This document shows positions 44,015-53,679 of a DNA stretch of 64,000 bases, piece by piece (position 1 is the first letter of the stretch; each line of letters begins with the position of its first letter). A program made the translations under genes and the position numbers. The stretch comes from Bdellovibrionales bacterium GWA1_52_35 (GTDB lineage Bacteria; Bdellovibrionota; UBA1018). The stretch lies in NCBI GenBank assembly GCA_001769805.1, contig MEPO01000007.1, forward strand, positions 62,001 to 126,000. The letters run 5' to 3'. The notes under the pieces are model-generated. The model had not been told where the DNA came from. It saw only the letters and a program-made list of their open reading frames with translations, and did not search any database.

Positions 44015-45415
44015 ATGTTGAAGCGATATCACCATATAGTCGGCGGCGTTTTCAGGATAGTGGATGCCTGCGTGATCGGCGCGGCCTGGTTGCTTTCCTA
44101 TTGGCTCAGGTTCTACGTACCACTGATTGAGGTGACCAAGGGCTTTCCGGATTTCAATCAATATGCCGCCCTCACTCCCTTGTTGATGATTCTTTGGATG
44201 GTGACCTTTTCCTCGCTCAAGGTTTATCAGTCTAGGCGCATGCTTCGACGGACGCATGAAGTCCACTTACTTCTTCGTGCTCACGGCGTGGCCATTCTGT
44301 TTTTCATCGCACTCACGTATCTTTTCAGTGAATACAAATATTCTCGCGCAGTCATGCTCTACTTCGGGGTGATCGGCGGAATCGGTCTCGTCTTTTTCCG
44401 GCTGCTTCTCAGAAATTCACTGAGAGAAGTCCGGCGCAAAGGCTATAACCTGAGACATCTCATTGCCGTGGGTGAAGGCAAGGCACTGGTGACGCTGATT
44501 GCGCGTATTGATAAATTCCCCGAGCTGGGTTTGCGTGTGATTGGAATAGCCACTCACGAAGGCTCTGAAGCCCAGAGCATTGCCGGCAAACCGGTCATCG
44601 GACATTTTGCCGAAATCGGCAAACTGGTTCACGAGCATCATGCCGATAAAGTTGTGATAGCCCTTGCCAGGCAGCAGTACGGAGAGCTGGATCGCGTACT
44701 GGAGGCTCTCAAGGACGAAACCGTCGACGTCCAGATCATACCGGACATTCACGAATACGTGACTCTCGGCTGCCAGATCGAGGATTTCGACGGGATTCCC
44801 ATCGTGAATCTGAACGACTCCCCCCTGGACGGCTGGGGTGCGGTTGCCAAGCGGGTGACCGATTTCGTCTGCTCCGGTATAGCCCTCCTTTTTCTCTCTC
44901 CCGTTCTTCTTTTTATTGGCGCGGCCGTGAAACTCACTTCCAAAGGACCTATCTTTTATAGCCAGGAACGCATGGGTCTCGATGGCCGCACGTTCAAAAT
45001 GTACAAATTCCGCTCGATGCGTGTCGATGCGGAAAGCAGTACTGGCGCGGTCTGGGCCCAGGCCGGTGATGACCGCCGAACTCCGATTGGCGCCCTGCTT
45101 CGCTCCTCGAGCCTGGATGAGCTTCCACAATTCTGGAATGTTTTCTCCGGCGACATGTCGCTGGTGGGACCCCGGCCCGAACGACCGGTATTTGTGCATC
45201 AGTTCCGCAAGGACATCGCTCATTACATGCTCCGGCACAAAGTCAAAGCTGGCATTACCGGCTGGGCGCAAGTCAACGGCTGGAGAGGAAACACGTCCCT
45301 TTCCCGCCGCATTGAATGCGACCTGTACTACATCCGCAACTGGTCGTATTTTTTTGATTGGAAGATTCTTCTTCTGACGCTCTGGAAAGGATTCATCAAC
45401 CGCAATGCCTACTGA
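44015..45415 (+). CDS. Undecaprenyl-phosphate sugar phosphotransferase (WcaJ/PssY family)
   Basis: 466 residues. Four N-terminal membrane helices (about 5-120) and a CoA-binding-like domain (about 145-260) precede the C-terminal bacterial sugar transferase domain, with the reentrant helix near 285-310, then KMYKFRSMRVDAE, PQFWNVFSGDMSLVGPRPERPVFV and GITGWAQVNGWRG. It transfers a hexose-1-phosphate, often glucose or galactose, to undecaprenyl phosphate to start an exopolysaccharide or O-unit. It overlaps the LptG-like gene by 11 bp. It may feed the glycan genes at 54.8-63.9 kb. Confidence 0.92.
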   Translation: MLKRYHHIVGGVFRIVDACVIGAAWLLSYWLRFYVPLIEVTKGFPDFNQYAALTPLLMILWMVTFSSLKVYQSRRMLRRTHEVHLLLRAHGVAILFFIALTYLFSEYKYSRAVMLYFGVIGGIGLVFFRLLLRNSLREVRRKGYNLRHLIAVGEGKALVTLIARIDKFPELGLRVIGIATHEGSEAQSIAGKPVIGHFAEIGKLVHEHHADKVVIALARQQYGELDRVLEALKDETVDVQIIPDIHEYVTLGCQIEDFDGIPIVNLNDSPLDGWGAVAKRVTDFVCSGIALLFLSPVLLFIGAAVKLTSKGPIFYSQERMGLDGRTFKMYKFRSMRVDAESSTGAVWAQAGDDRRTPIGALLRSSSLDELPQFWNVFSGDMSLVGPRPERPVFVHQFRKDIAHYMLRHKVKAGITGWAQVNGWRGNTSLSRRIECDLYYIRNWSYFFDWKILLLTLWKGFINRNAY

Positions 45416-46553
45416 ACAAAAGGCAGCAAATCGGAATCGACCCCGTTTCCGATTCATGAGAATGGACTGGTACGTCCTGACTGAAGTGATTGGGCCGTTT
45501 TTCGGAGGCCTGATCTTCTTTGAATTTCTGTTCCTGATGTTTCAGGCGCTTCGACTCGCGGAGTTCTTCATTGTTCATGGTGTTGCCGCGGCCACGCTCG
45601 GCAAGATGACCCTTTTCCTGGGGCTCTCTTTCCTCCCTACCGCGCTTCCGATCGCCTTTCTGATTGCGGTACTGACCGCCTTTGGACGCTTCTCCGCGGA
45701 CAGCGAACTTGTGGCCATGAAAGCCAATGGCTTCAGTCTCGCACGACTTTCTGTTCCGCTGGTTCTGCTTTCAATTGCAGTCAGTGGCTTTTCCGTGGCG
45801 CTGAATACAGAATGGGTGCCCTGGGGGGAAACAGCCTTCAAACGAACCCTGATCAAGGTCGGAAACACCAAAGTTGTCAGTTCAATCAAAGAGGGTACGT
45901 TCACTTCGGGTTTTTTTGACCTGCTGATTTTCGCTGACAAGATCGACACGAAAACCAATCGAATGAAGAAAGTTTTCATTTATGACGAACGTGAGCCCAA
46001 AAACCCCCTCGCGGTAGTTGCCGCCTTTGGTGAAGTGCTCCCGGTTAAAACCTCAACGGAACTCGGAGCCGCCGCGCTCCTAAAACTTCATAACGGCAGT
46101 ATCCATAGCAATGATATCCAGAGCAACACGTACCAGAAAATCGGCTTTGGGGAGTATAAGCTGTACTTGAAAATTGACGAGGGCTCGACAGACAACACAA
46201 CCAAGCCACGAATGTTCAATTACCAGCAGCTGCAGAAAATGATTCAAAACACCAAGGCCGGCACTTTTGAAAATCTCGAGTTCCGCGCAGAATTCTGGCG
46301 TCGGTATGCGACGGCTCTTTCACCTGTTATTTTCATTTTTCTGGGCATGGGCTTCGGGACCGTCCGTACCCGGGCCGTGCGTGCCGGCTCTGCCCTTTTG
46401 GCCTTGATCATACTGATTATCTATTGGGTCGTGCAGGCTTGGGCCACCGTTCAAATGCAAAGAGGCTGGTTTTCTCCGTTCTTCGCCATGCAGATCCCCA
46501 ATTTGATCATGCTTCTGGGTGCAGTCGCCGGCTTTCGCCGCGCCACCTGGTAA
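45405..46553 (+). CDS. LptG/LptF-type permease (YjgP/YjgQ family)
   Basis: 382 residues, six membrane helices in two groups of three (about 28-125 and 290-375) flanking a periplasmic beta-jellyroll domain (about 150-270). The N-terminal DWYVLTEVIGPFFGGLIFFEFLFL is typical. LptF and LptG form the ABC permease that pulls LPS from the inner membrane. I cannot tell LptF from LptG by eye, and no second copy is adjacent. Start overlaps the sugar-transferase gene by 11 bp, linking lipid-sugar synthesis and export. Confidence 0.88.
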   Translation: MPTEQKAANRNRPRFRFMRMDWYVLTEVIGPFFGGLIFFEFLFLMFQALRLAEFFIVHGVAAATLGKMTLFLGLSFLPTALPIAFLIAVLTAFGRFSADSELVAMKANGFSLARLSVPLVLLSIAVSGFSVALNTEWVPWGETAFKRTLIKVGNTKVVSSIKEGTFTSGFFDLLIFADKIDTKTNRMKKVFIYDEREPKNPLAVVAAFGEVLPVKTSTELGAAALLKLHNGSIHSNDIQSNTYQKIGFGEYKLYLKIDEGSTDNTTKPRMFNYQQLQKMIQNTKAGTFENLEFRAEFWRRYATALSPVIFIFLGMGFGTVRTRAVRAGSALLALIILIIYWVVQAWATVQMQRGWFSPFFAMQIPNLIMLLGAVAGFRRATW

Positions 46554-46656
46554 ACTCTTCGTTAAGCAAAACCGCCTAAATTAAGTGCTTTCCTGACTTT
46601 TCGTCTCCAAAATACACATGGTTGCGACAAATTTATGACACCTGGGTAGGAAAATC

Positions 46657-46684
46657 GCCCGAAACGCGCTCCAGGCGGGCTTTT
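46657..46684 (+). terminator. Possible weak terminator after the LptG-like gene
   Basis: GCCCG (46657-46661) and CGGGC (46676-46680), 14-nt loop with further internal GCGC pairing, followed by TTTT. The stem is short and the loop long, so this is a weak candidate. It sits just before the first DnaA box. Confidence 0.35.
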
Positions 46685-46791
46685 GTGGATAAAGTTATCC
46701 ACAGAGTTCATAAAATCGGTTTATAAGGAAAAATATGTAAGAATATCGATGCATTATGCATTGTGGATAAGTCGCATTCTTTGGTTGATAA
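46684..46791. other. DnaA-box cluster in an AT-rich convergent gap, candidate origin-like element
   Basis: Three perfect DnaA boxes TTATCCACA: reverse at 46684-46692, forward at 46695-46703, reverse at 46762-46770, plus a two-mismatch copy at 46783-46791. Between boxes two and three lies an AT-rich stretch with the repeated ATGCAT (46749-46754 and 46756-46761). The gap lies between the ends of two convergent genes, so it is not a normal promoter. It could be oriC, a DnaA-titrating site like datA, or a DnaA-reactivating site. No dnaA or dnaN gene is in the window. Confidence 0.55.
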
Positions 46792-46792
46792 C

Positions 46793-47839
46793 TTAAGGAG
46801 TAGGACTGGGGGATGGCTTGGGCGCGGGTGGAGGGGGGACCGGACTCATAAAAATAGTTTTGGCACCCGGGAAAGGTTCCTTAATGGTTTCAGATACTTC
46901 AGCCGGGAAAAACAGAGTCAAGTCACCTTGACGCATAACGGCAGAATTCTCATCGCTCATGAGCTTTCCTGGACGACCGGCATAGCTGAATCTGACTGCC
47001 TTGGGATCTGATGCCTGAAATCGAATCAAATCATGCGCACGAAGGATGAGTATCCTTTCTTTTCGCAGAATGAAGCGCATGGGCTTGCGGTCGTCCGACT
47101 GGAAACGCACCCAGATATCTTCCAGAGCACGGATAACGACCCGGTGCCGAATCTCTTCTTTCTCCATATCCGCCCCGGAATTCAGAGGATCATTCGGAGA
47201 GGTCCTTGTCGTGCCTGAAGGGGACGGACTTGGCAGCGGCACAGCCGTCGCTGTCGGCGTGGCTTGGGGTGCTGAATCATTCAGAACCAATGGTTTCGCG
47301 GGAGCCTGGAACTTCTCCACTGCGGAGGCCACGACGGGCGAGGGAGACACAAGCACCGAAGGAGAAGGCATGGGCGATGCTTGCACTCTTTGCGCCTGAG
47401 CCAGTTTCAGTTTCTGGTGGGCACTCTTGCTCTTGTGCAGCGTCGGCTTGAGAAACAGGAAGAGAATACCCCCCACGATCACAAAGCCGCCCAGAATAAT
47501 CCAAAGCATCATTCGACTCTGTTCGGTTTCCCGTCTTTCAAAAGCATACCCGCTATGCCCTTGATCCCGGGTTGGACGATCCGCTGCCCGGGTTTCGATA
47601 AAGCCACCAAAGCGTGTCAGCACCTCTTTGGAGTCAAGCCCAATGAACCGCACATAGGAAATTACAAAACCACGGATGAACGGCTTTGCCGGCAATTCGG
47701 AGTACTGATCAGCCTCCAGACAATGCAGAACACGAACGGCGATTTTCGTTGCAGAGGCAACCTGCTCAATAGTGATGCCGCGCTTCTCACGTTCCTGCCT
47801 CAAAAACTCGCCTAGGCTTTGCCCTTGTTGCGCTGTCAT
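46793..47839 (-). CDS. rodZ: RodZ-like helix-turn-helix membrane protein
   Basis: 348 residues. The N-terminal helix-turn-helix (LGEFLRQEREKRGITIEQVA) and conserved SELPAKPFIRGFVISY mark the HTH_25/RodZ family. One membrane helix (about 110-130), a Ser/Pro/Thr linker and a C-terminal DUF4115 domain (WVRFQSDDRKPMRFILRKER) follow, then a Pro-rich tail. RodZ links MreB to the peptidoglycan elongation machinery and sets rod shape. It is the last gene after an RNA uracil methyltransferase gene and the PilF-like gene, an order similar to the rlmN-pilF-rodZ region of enterobacteria. Confidence 0.92.
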   Translation of the reverse strand: MTAQQGQSLGEFLRQEREKRGITIEQVASATKIAVRVLHCLEADQYSELPAKPFIRGFVISYVRFIGLDSKEVLTRFGGFIETRAADRPTRDQGHSGYAFERRETEQSRMMLWIILGGFVIVGGILFLFLKPTLHKSKSAHQKLKLAQAQRVQASPMPSPSVLVSPSPVVASAVEKFQAPAKPLVLNDSAPQATPTATAVPLPSPSPSGTTRTSPNDPLNSGADMEKEEIRHRVVIRALEDIWVRFQSDDRKPMRFILRKERILILRAHDLIRFQASDPKAVRFSYAGRPGKLMSDENSAVMRQGDLTLFFPAEVSETIKEPFPGAKTIFMSPVPPPPAPKPSPSPTP

Positions 47840-48622
47840 TTATGGCAAATACCTCAAATGACTGACTGCTTTTTCGGCCGTTTCGGTATTCGGATAGCGC
47901 TGCTGAATCTCGAGAAATTTTTCCCGCGCTTTGGCGTACTGCCGCGTCTTTTCGTAAGCGATACCCAATGCAAGATGCGCATCCACAAACGAGACACAAT
48001 ATTTTCGGGTCGCCTGATCATAGCTGGCAATCGCTTCATTCAGGCGGGATTCGCGCAATCGGATATGCCCGCGATAATAAAGAGCGATACACGCGCTATT
48101 GGGTGCCGCTTGAATGGCTTTGTCGAGATTCACGCTGGCCTGCGTGTAATTTCCCCGGCGATAGTAAAGAATACCGAGATTTGTGTAGGCCTTGAAGGCA
48201 TCCCGGTAAAGCGGGTTCACCGCCGCCAGACTGAGCGGCTTCACGGCGGCTTCGTAATTACCCTGATCAATCAGGAATTTTCCGAACGTATTGTTCGCAT
48301 CCGGATACTCCGGAAAGAGCTTCAGCGCTTTTTTCACTTCGCTGATCGCAGTTTTCAAATCATGTTTGGCAAAGTACGCGAGCGCTTTCGAATGATAAAT
48401 CTCTGGCAACTTTGGATCTTCCTTTTCTGCGCGAAGAAGATTCTGAAGTGCTCCGATTGCATCTCCCTCCATCAAAGCCGCGTTTGCGATGTCAACCAGC
48501 ATGCGTGCGCGTTCGGTTGCGGTATAAGTTTTCTTGCCCCCGGAACTCGCACAACCGCAAACTGCGATTGTCAGGTAGACCGCAAACACAACTGGGCTCA
48601 GATGAACTCTGCAAAATGCCAT
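47840..48622 (-). CDS. PilF/PilW-like TPR lipoprotein
   Basis: 260 residues. The signal peptide ends with a relaxed lipobox (AVCGC, Cys near 24), so an outer-membrane lipoprotein is likely. Several TPR repeats fill residues 40-250 (e.g. ALKLFPEYPDANNTFGKFLIDQGNYEAA in parts). This matches the pilotin/PilF family that places the type IV pilus secretin. Its stop abuts the rodZ start, so translation is coupled. No pilus genes are in the window; assignment rests on the fold and on the neighbour rodZ. Confidence 0.85.
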   Translation of the reverse strand: MAFCRVHLSPVVFAVYLTIAVCGCASSGGKKTYTATERARMLVDIANAALMEGDAIGALQNLLRAEKEDPKLPEIYHSKALAYFAKHDLKTAISEVKKALKLFPEYPDANNTFGKFLIDQGNYEAAVKPLSLAAVNPLYRDAFKAYTNLGILYYRRGNYTQASVNLDKAIQAAPNSACIALYYRGHIRLRESRLNEAIASYDQATRKYCVSFVDAHLALGIAYEKTRQYAKAREKFLEIQQRYPNTETAEKAVSHLRYLP

Positions 48623-48670
48623 GTTATTAAAGTAAAAGGGAAATCCAGCTGTGTCAAAGCCAAGATTGAT

Positions 48671-49801
48671 TTAGTCAAATTTAAGGAGAGCGACCGCCTC
48701 CACATGGGGAGTCTGTGGAAAAAAATCGAAGACCGCAACCTGCTCCAAAACCCAGCCACATTTCAGGAATCCGGCAAGATCCCGGGCCCAGCTGTCCGGA
48801 TCGCACCCGACCGCAACGAGTTCCTTGACACCGATGACGTTCAAAGCGTCGGCAATTTCTGGAAATTCCCTGCCGAGCCCACCCCTAGGAGGATCGCTGA
48901 TCGCAACCCAGGGTGCGCCGCTCCTGATCTGCGGATCAGCCGCCGCTTTTTTCAGCCATGGAAGAACCCTTGACCGATGCAAATAAAGGTTTTGTGGCAA
49001 ACCCGCAGATACAGGCGGCTGTGCACCGAAATCAACGCAATGAATGACTGGAACTCGATCAGCGAAAGCCCGCGATAAATTTCCACCGCCCCCATAGAGA
49101 TCGAGTAATGCCCTTCCAGAAGGAAGGGCATTGAGTATCCATTTCTGTAGCTTTCCATTCTGGGCATCATGAATCTGCCTGAAACCAGCAGCCCCATGAC
49201 TAGAGTTCCAGATCCTTTGTACGCTGCCATCCGGATCAACGGCTACCTCAACCTTGAATGGCTTGGCGAGCGCGGCCCCTTCCTTACGTATCTGCTCCCA
49301 AATGGAGTTAATCTCTGGCCGGGCGATTGCGCAACGATCGGCACCGACGATCTCATGACTTCCTGCGGCAAAAAAACCGACCCGATTCCCAAGGCCCCGA
49401 AGCTGTATCCGATTCCGGTATTCCCAGATCTCTTCTGCAGGAAACTCATTGCAGCGGTCCCCGAAATCAGTAGCTATTCCGACTCGGGCAAGGGCCTGCA
49501 GAACACCGCCGGATTTCGTCTTCCACTGAAGTGAATAAGGAATGTGTTGCCACTGGCATCCACCACATTGCCCGAAAACAGAACAAAGGGGCTTCTGGCG
49601 GATCTCCGAAGGGCGCAAAATCTCGAGCAGCTTTCCATGGGCATAGTGCTGCTTTTTTTGCTCAACCACCTGAACCCGAACACGATCACCCGGAGCGGTA
49701 AAGGGTACGAAAATCACCCGACCGGAGGCATCCCGGCCGACGCCCGCCCCCCCTCTGGCAAGATCCTGAATTTCAAGTTCGATCGGTGGTTGCATTTCCA
49801 T
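48671..49801 (-). CDS. RNA m5U methyltransferase (RumA/RlmD/TrmA family)
   Basis: 376 residues. An N-terminal TRAM domain (about 5-62) is followed by an Fe-S cluster motif (CSVFGQCGGCQWQ with a further Cys at the family position), a methyltransferase core with LDLYGGGGNLSRAFAD, and the C-terminal SDPPRGG and VAVGCDPDSWARDL that carries the nucleophilic Cys. It methylates uridine at C5 in 23S rRNA or tRNA; which base cannot be told by eye. It is 48 bp upstream of the PilF-like gene, in the same direction, and divergent from lepA. Confidence 0.9.
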   Translation of the reverse strand: MEMQPPIELEIQDLARGGAGVGRDASGRVIFVPFTAPGDRVRVQVVEQKKQHYAHGKLLEILRPSEIRQKPLCSVFGQCGGCQWQHIPYSLQWKTKSGGVLQALARVGIATDFGDRCNEFPAEEIWEYRNRIQLRGLGNRVGFFAAGSHEIVGADRCAIARPEINSIWEQIRKEGAALAKPFKVEVAVDPDGSVQRIWNSSHGAAGFRQIHDAQNGKLQKWILNALPSGRALLDLYGGGGNLSRAFADRVPVIHCVDFGAQPPVSAGLPQNLYLHRSRVLPWLKKAAADPQIRSGAPWVAISDPPRGGLGREFPEIADALNVIGVKELVAVGCDPDSWARDLAGFLKCGWVLEQVAVFDFFPQTPHVEAVALLKFD

Positions 49802-49830
49802 TTGGTTAAATATAGTTTTCCCAACAAGTT

Positions 49831-51627
49831 ATGTCCAAGAACATCCGGAATTTTTGCATCATTGCCCATATTGACCATGGGAAATCTACTTTGGCCGATC
49901 GTATTCTCGAAAGAACCGGTACCGTCACGGCCCGGGAAATGGAAGCCCAGTTCCTGGACAATATGGACCTTGAACGCGAACGCGGGATCACGATCAAAGC
50001 CCAAAGCGTCCGCATCAAATACAAAGCCAAAGATGGACAGGACTATATCCTGAATTTGATCGATACGCCCGGACATGTTGACTTCACCTATGAAGTTTCC
50101 CGGTCGCTTGCCGCTTGTGAGGGCGCGATTCTCGTGGTCGACGCGTCCCAGGGCGTGGAAGCCCAGACACTCGCGAACGTCTTTATGGCGCTCGACAGTA
50201 ATCTGGAAGTTTTCCCGGCAGTAAACAAAATTGACCTTCCCTCGGCCGATCCCGAACGTGTTCTCGGCGAAGTCGAAGAAATGATAGGAATGGTCGACAC
50301 TTCCCGCGCCGTACTCTGCAGCGCCAAGGCCGGCATTGGAATTGATGAAGTTCTGGAAGCGGTCGTGAAATATTTCCCAGCGCCCAAAGATGCCGACCAG
50401 GAGCCTCTGCGCGCTTTGATTTACGACAGCTGGTATGACTCCTATCAGGGCGTCGTTGCTCTTTGCCGCGTCTTTGAAGGCACGCTGGCCAAAGGTATGA
50501 AAATCCGCCTGCACCATGCGGCCAAAGAATTTGAAATTTTGCGCCTCGGCGTCTTCTCCCCCAAGTTCACGGATGTCAATGCGATCCCCAGTGGCGAAGT
50601 GGGCGCAGTCGTATGTGGTATTCGCGATATCCGGGACATGAAGGTCGGCGACACGATTATGGATGTCAAGTACCCCGCGACACCTGCGCTCGGTGGTTTC
50701 AAAGAAGCCAAGCCCATGGTCTTCAGCGGTGTCTATCCTGTGAATGCCGATGATTTCAACGAGCTCAAGGAATCGCTTGAAAAATTACGCTTGAATGACT
50801 CCGCCATGACGTACGAACCTGAAACCTCCAATGCGCTGGGTTTCGGCTTTCGCTGCGGCTTTCTCGGACTGCTGCACATGGATGTGGTCCAGGAGCGGCT
50901 GGACCGCGAATACAATATGAACATCATCACGACCGCTCCTTCGGTCGTATACCGGGTGCTGAAGACGGATGGCGAACAGCTCCTGGTGGACAATCCGGCC
51001 AAGCTCCCCGATCAGACCAAAATTGAAAGAATTGAAGAACCGTATATTCGACTGACGGTTCACATGCCCGCCGAATACGTGGGCTCAGTCATGGCACTCT
51101 GCAATGACCGCCGTGGCATGCAGGAAAAACTCGACTACGTCACCAAAGACCGCGTTGCACTGATTTACTCAATGCCTCTCAATGAGATGGTCTTTGATTT
51201 TTATGACCGCCTGAAAAGTGCCACTAAGGGTTACGCGTCGATGGACTACGAACTTTCGGAATATCGTGAATCCGAACTGGTCAAGCTCGACATTCTCCTG
51301 AACAACGACCCTGTGGATGCATTGTCAGTAATCATTCATCGCAGTAAAGCCGCGATGCGCGGACGCGAACTGGCAAAGAAACTCAAAGAACTGATTCAAC
51401 GCCAGATGTTTGAAGTCGCGATCCAGGCGGCGATCGGAACCAAAGTGGTTGCCCGCGAAACGGTTTCGGCTTATCGCAAAAACGTGACGGCTAAATGCTA
51501 CGGCGGCGACATCAGCCGTAAGCGCAAACTTCTTGAAAAGCAAAAAGAAGGCAAGAAGCGCATGAAACAGATCGGCAATGTTGAAGTCCCCCAAGAGGCG
51601 TTCCTCGCCGTTTTGAAAGTGGATTAA
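49831..51627 (+). CDS. lepA: Elongation factor 4 (LepA) GTPase
   Basis: 598 residues, the usual length. G1 [10 protein letters not shown]2 region RGITI, G3 DTPGHVDF, G4 NKID are complete in the first 140 residues. Domains II, III and V follow, and the LepA-specific C-terminal domain has [22 protein letters not shown]. It acts on stalled or back-translocating ribosomes. It is followed after 14 bp by lepB, the conserved lepA-lepB arrangement of many Gram-negative bacteria. Confidence 0.97.
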   Translation: MSKNIRNFCIIAHIDHGKSTLADRILERTGTVTAREMEAQFLDNMDLERERGITIKAQSVRIKYKAKDGQDYILNLIDTPGHVDFTYEVSRSLAACEGAILVVDASQGVEAQTLANVFMALDSNLEVFPAVNKIDLPSADPERVLGEVEEMIGMVDTSRAVLCSAKAGIGIDEVLEAVVKYFPAPKDADQEPLRALIYDSWYDSYQGVVALCRVFEGTLAKGMKIRLHHAAKEFEILRLGVFSPKFTDVNAIPSGEVGAVVCGIRDIRDMKVGDTIMDVKYPATPALGGFKEAKPMVFSGVYPVNADDFNELKESLEKLRLNDSAMTYEPETSNALGFGFRCGFLGLLHMDVVQERLDREYNMNIITTAPSVVYRVLKTDGEQLLVDNPAKLPDQTKIERIEEPYIRLTVHMPAEYVGSVMALCNDRRGMQEKLDYVTKDRVALIYSMPLNEMVFDFYDRLKSATKGYASMDYELSEYRESELVKLDILLNNDPVDALSVIIHRSKAAMRGRELAKKLKELIQRQMFEVAIQAAIGTKVVARETVSAYRKNVTAKCYGGDISRKRKLLEKQKEGKKRMKQIGNVEVPQEAFLAVLKVD

Positions 51628-51641
51628 CTCCGGAATTGAAA

Positions 51642-52334
51642 ATGACGGAATCAAATCACAAACTGATCAGGGATTACGGAATTGCGGTGATCGTGGCCGT
51701 CCTTGCTGCGCTCGGAATCCGCAGCTTGGTCGTGGAAGCTTACCGCATTCCGAGTTCGGCGATGAAACCCACGCTCGAAGCGGGTGACACCATTTTTGTT
51801 TCAAAATCAGCTTATGGCCTGCGTCTGCCCTTTTTCCACAAGACCACCGGAACATCTTTGGAGGAATTGGCTTCGAAAATTCCGGAACGTGGCGATGTCG
51901 TCATCTTTTCACTTTCAGACGAACCCGGTCGAGATTTTATTAAGCGCGTCCTGGGCCTCCCCGGTGAAACAGTGGAAGTTCAGCAAGGCCGCATCAGCCT
52001 GAACGGTAAGTCGATTTCCACCACGATCACAGGTGACGCCTCCTGCGGAACAGAAACCCTGCCGGAAGGAAAGAGTTACAGCTCGTGCTGGGAACCGCCG
52101 GCCATCGAAAATTTCGGGCCGCAGAAGATCCCGGCTGATTCCATTTTCGTTCTCGGAGATTTGCGAAGTTCGGCAACTGAACAGGGCAAAACTCAAGCCT
52201 GGCGGGTCATCCCGCTTTCGTCGCTCAAGGGCAAGGCCATCTGGGTCTGGTTATCCATCGAGCCCGGAAGTTTTGATAGCACCGGCATCTTTCCCCATTT
52301 CAGACTACAACGCATGTTCCGGAGAATCGAATGA
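51642..52334 (+). CDS. lepB: Signal peptidase I family protein with Ala at the usual nucleophile position
   Basis: 230 residues from ATG 51642; an in-frame TTG at 51636 is less likely. One N-terminal helix (about 12-30) and box B YRIPSSAMKPTLEAGDTIFVSK are present. In E. coli LepB this box reads IPSGSM with the catalytic Ser directly before Met; here that position is Ala40 and the Ser sits one residue earlier (Ser39). The catalytic Lys is intact as K101 in RDFIKRVLGLPGE. Boxes D and E follow (LGDLRSS near the C-terminus). So it is either active with a shifted Ser or inactive. It lies between lepA and pyrC (4-bp overlap). Confidence 0.87.
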   Translation: MTESNHKLIRDYGIAVIVAVLAALGIRSLVVEAYRIPSSAMKPTLEAGDTIFVSKSAYGLRLPFFHKTTGTSLEELASKIPERGDVVIFSLSDEPGRDFIKRVLGLPGETVEVQQGRISLNGKSISTTITGDASCGTETLPEGKSYSSCWEPPAIENFGPQKIPADSIFVLGDLRSSATEQGKTQAWRVIPLSSLKGKAIWVWLSIEPGSFDSTGIFPHFRLQRMFRRIE

Positions 52335-53653
52335 CCCAGGCGAATACTCTTCTGCTTCGGGGCGCACGACTGCTGGACCCCTCACAAGGCCTTGATCAGC
52401 TGGGTGATCTCTGGATCGCCGAAGGAAAAATTCATAAAATCACAGGCCCCGGCGCGGCCCCCGCTTCAGATGCCAGTCTGGTGATCGAAGCCAAGGGCTT
52501 CTGGGTCTTGCCGAGTTTCATTGACGCTCACGTTCATCTACGGGAACCCGGGCAAGAACATAAAGAAACGATCGAAAGCGGAACCCGGGCAGCCGCCGCC
52601 GGGGGCTATACTGCGGTCGCCTGCATGGCCAACACAAAACCTGTGAATGACTGTGCCGAAGTCACTCAACGAATTCTGGAGATCGCGAGCAAAAATGGTT
52701 CCTGCCGTGTATTCCCGGTCGGGGCCATCACGCAGGGCCTTAAAGGCGAGCGCCTGGCGGATATTGAAGCCATGTTCCACGCAGGAGCCCGCGGAATCAG
52801 CGACGATGGAATGACTTTGATGAATTCCGCCCTGCTGCGCCAGGCAATGGAGATTGCGCGTACGCTGAATATTCCGGTGATATCTCACGCAGAAGATATT
52901 CATCTGGCCCATGGAGGGGTGATGAACGAAGGACCACGGTCGAGGGCCCTTGGACTTCCTGGAAATCCCGCTGCAGCTGAAGAGATTACCATAGCCCGGG
53001 ATATTGCCCTATGCCGACTGACCAGATGCCCAACCCATATTGCCCACCTTTCGACTGAGACTGGGCTTGAGCACGTCAAGCGCGCCAAAGAAGCCGGCCT
53101 GCCGGTTAGCGCCGAAGTTGCCCCCCATCATCTTCTTCTGACAGAGAACGATATCGACGGAACGGATACGAATTTCAAAATGGCGCCACCACTCCGAAGT
53201 ACGCTCGACCAGAGGGCCGTCCTGAAGGCGCTTTCCGAAGGCTGGATTGATATGATTGCCACGGACCATGCACCACATACCCCGAAAGATAAAGCCGGGG
53301 GCTTCCTGGGAGCAGCAAATGGCATTCTCGGCGTTCAAAGCGCGGCTTCACTGACCTATTCGCTTGTGAAAGACGGCAGTTTACCCCTGGGTCGCTGGAT
53401 TGAAGCGCTGACCACGGCACCTGCTCGTTTGCTCGGAATTCCATTCGGAACCCTGAAGCCGAATGCTTCTGCTGATTTGGTGGTCTTCGACCCCAACCAG
53501 GTTTGGACTCTCACGGCCGAAACCCTTCTCTCAAAAAGCACCAATAGTCCCTTCCTCGGACGCCCGCTGGCTGGGCGGGTGCTCTATACTCTTCTGGGGG
53601 GGAAAATTGTGTTCAGCGCAAGTGGCAATTCCGGATATGATGGGACTCAATGA
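52331..53653 (+). CDS. pyrC: Dihydroorotase (class I, PyrC-type)
   Basis: 440 residues. DAHVHLREPGQEHKET (about 60-75) carries two metal His ligands, and a third is in HAEDIH; TDHAPHT holds the catalytic Asp. It catalyses reversible ring closure of carbamoyl aspartate in pyrimidine synthesis. Class I length and motif spacing suit a PyrC/PyrX-type enzyme; the metal ligand set looks complete, so it should be active. Start ATG overlaps the lepB stop (ATGA), so translation is coupled. Confidence 0.95.
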   Translation: MTQANTLLLRGARLLDPSQGLDQLGDLWIAEGKIHKITGPGAAPASDASLVIEAKGFWVLPSFIDAHVHLREPGQEHKETIESGTRAAAAGGYTAVACMANTKPVNDCAEVTQRILEIASKNGSCRVFPVGAITQGLKGERLADIEAMFHAGARGISDDGMTLMNSALLRQAMEIARTLNIPVISHAEDIHLAHGGVMNEGPRSRALGLPGNPAAAEEITIARDIALCRLTRCPTHIAHLSTETGLEHVKRAKEAGLPVSAEVAPHHLLLTENDIDGTDTNFKMAPPLRSTLDQRAVLKALSEGWIDMIATDHAPHTPKDKAGGFLGAANGILGVQSAASLTYSLVKDGSLPLGRWIEALTTAPARLLGIPFGTLKPNASADLVVFDPNQVWTLTAETLLSKSTNSPFLGRPLAGRVLYTLLGGKIVFSASGNSGYDGTQ

Positions 53654-53679
53654 TCGCTGAGAAGCAGGAATAACGGACC

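Noticed and set aside
44417-45457. A 346-codon - frame over the WcaJ-type gene
   Set aside because: Antisense to conserved sugar-transferase motifs.
47819-48973. A 384-codon + frame over the PilF-like and methyltransferase genes
   Set aside because: Antisense; spans the intergenic gap and both leftward genes.
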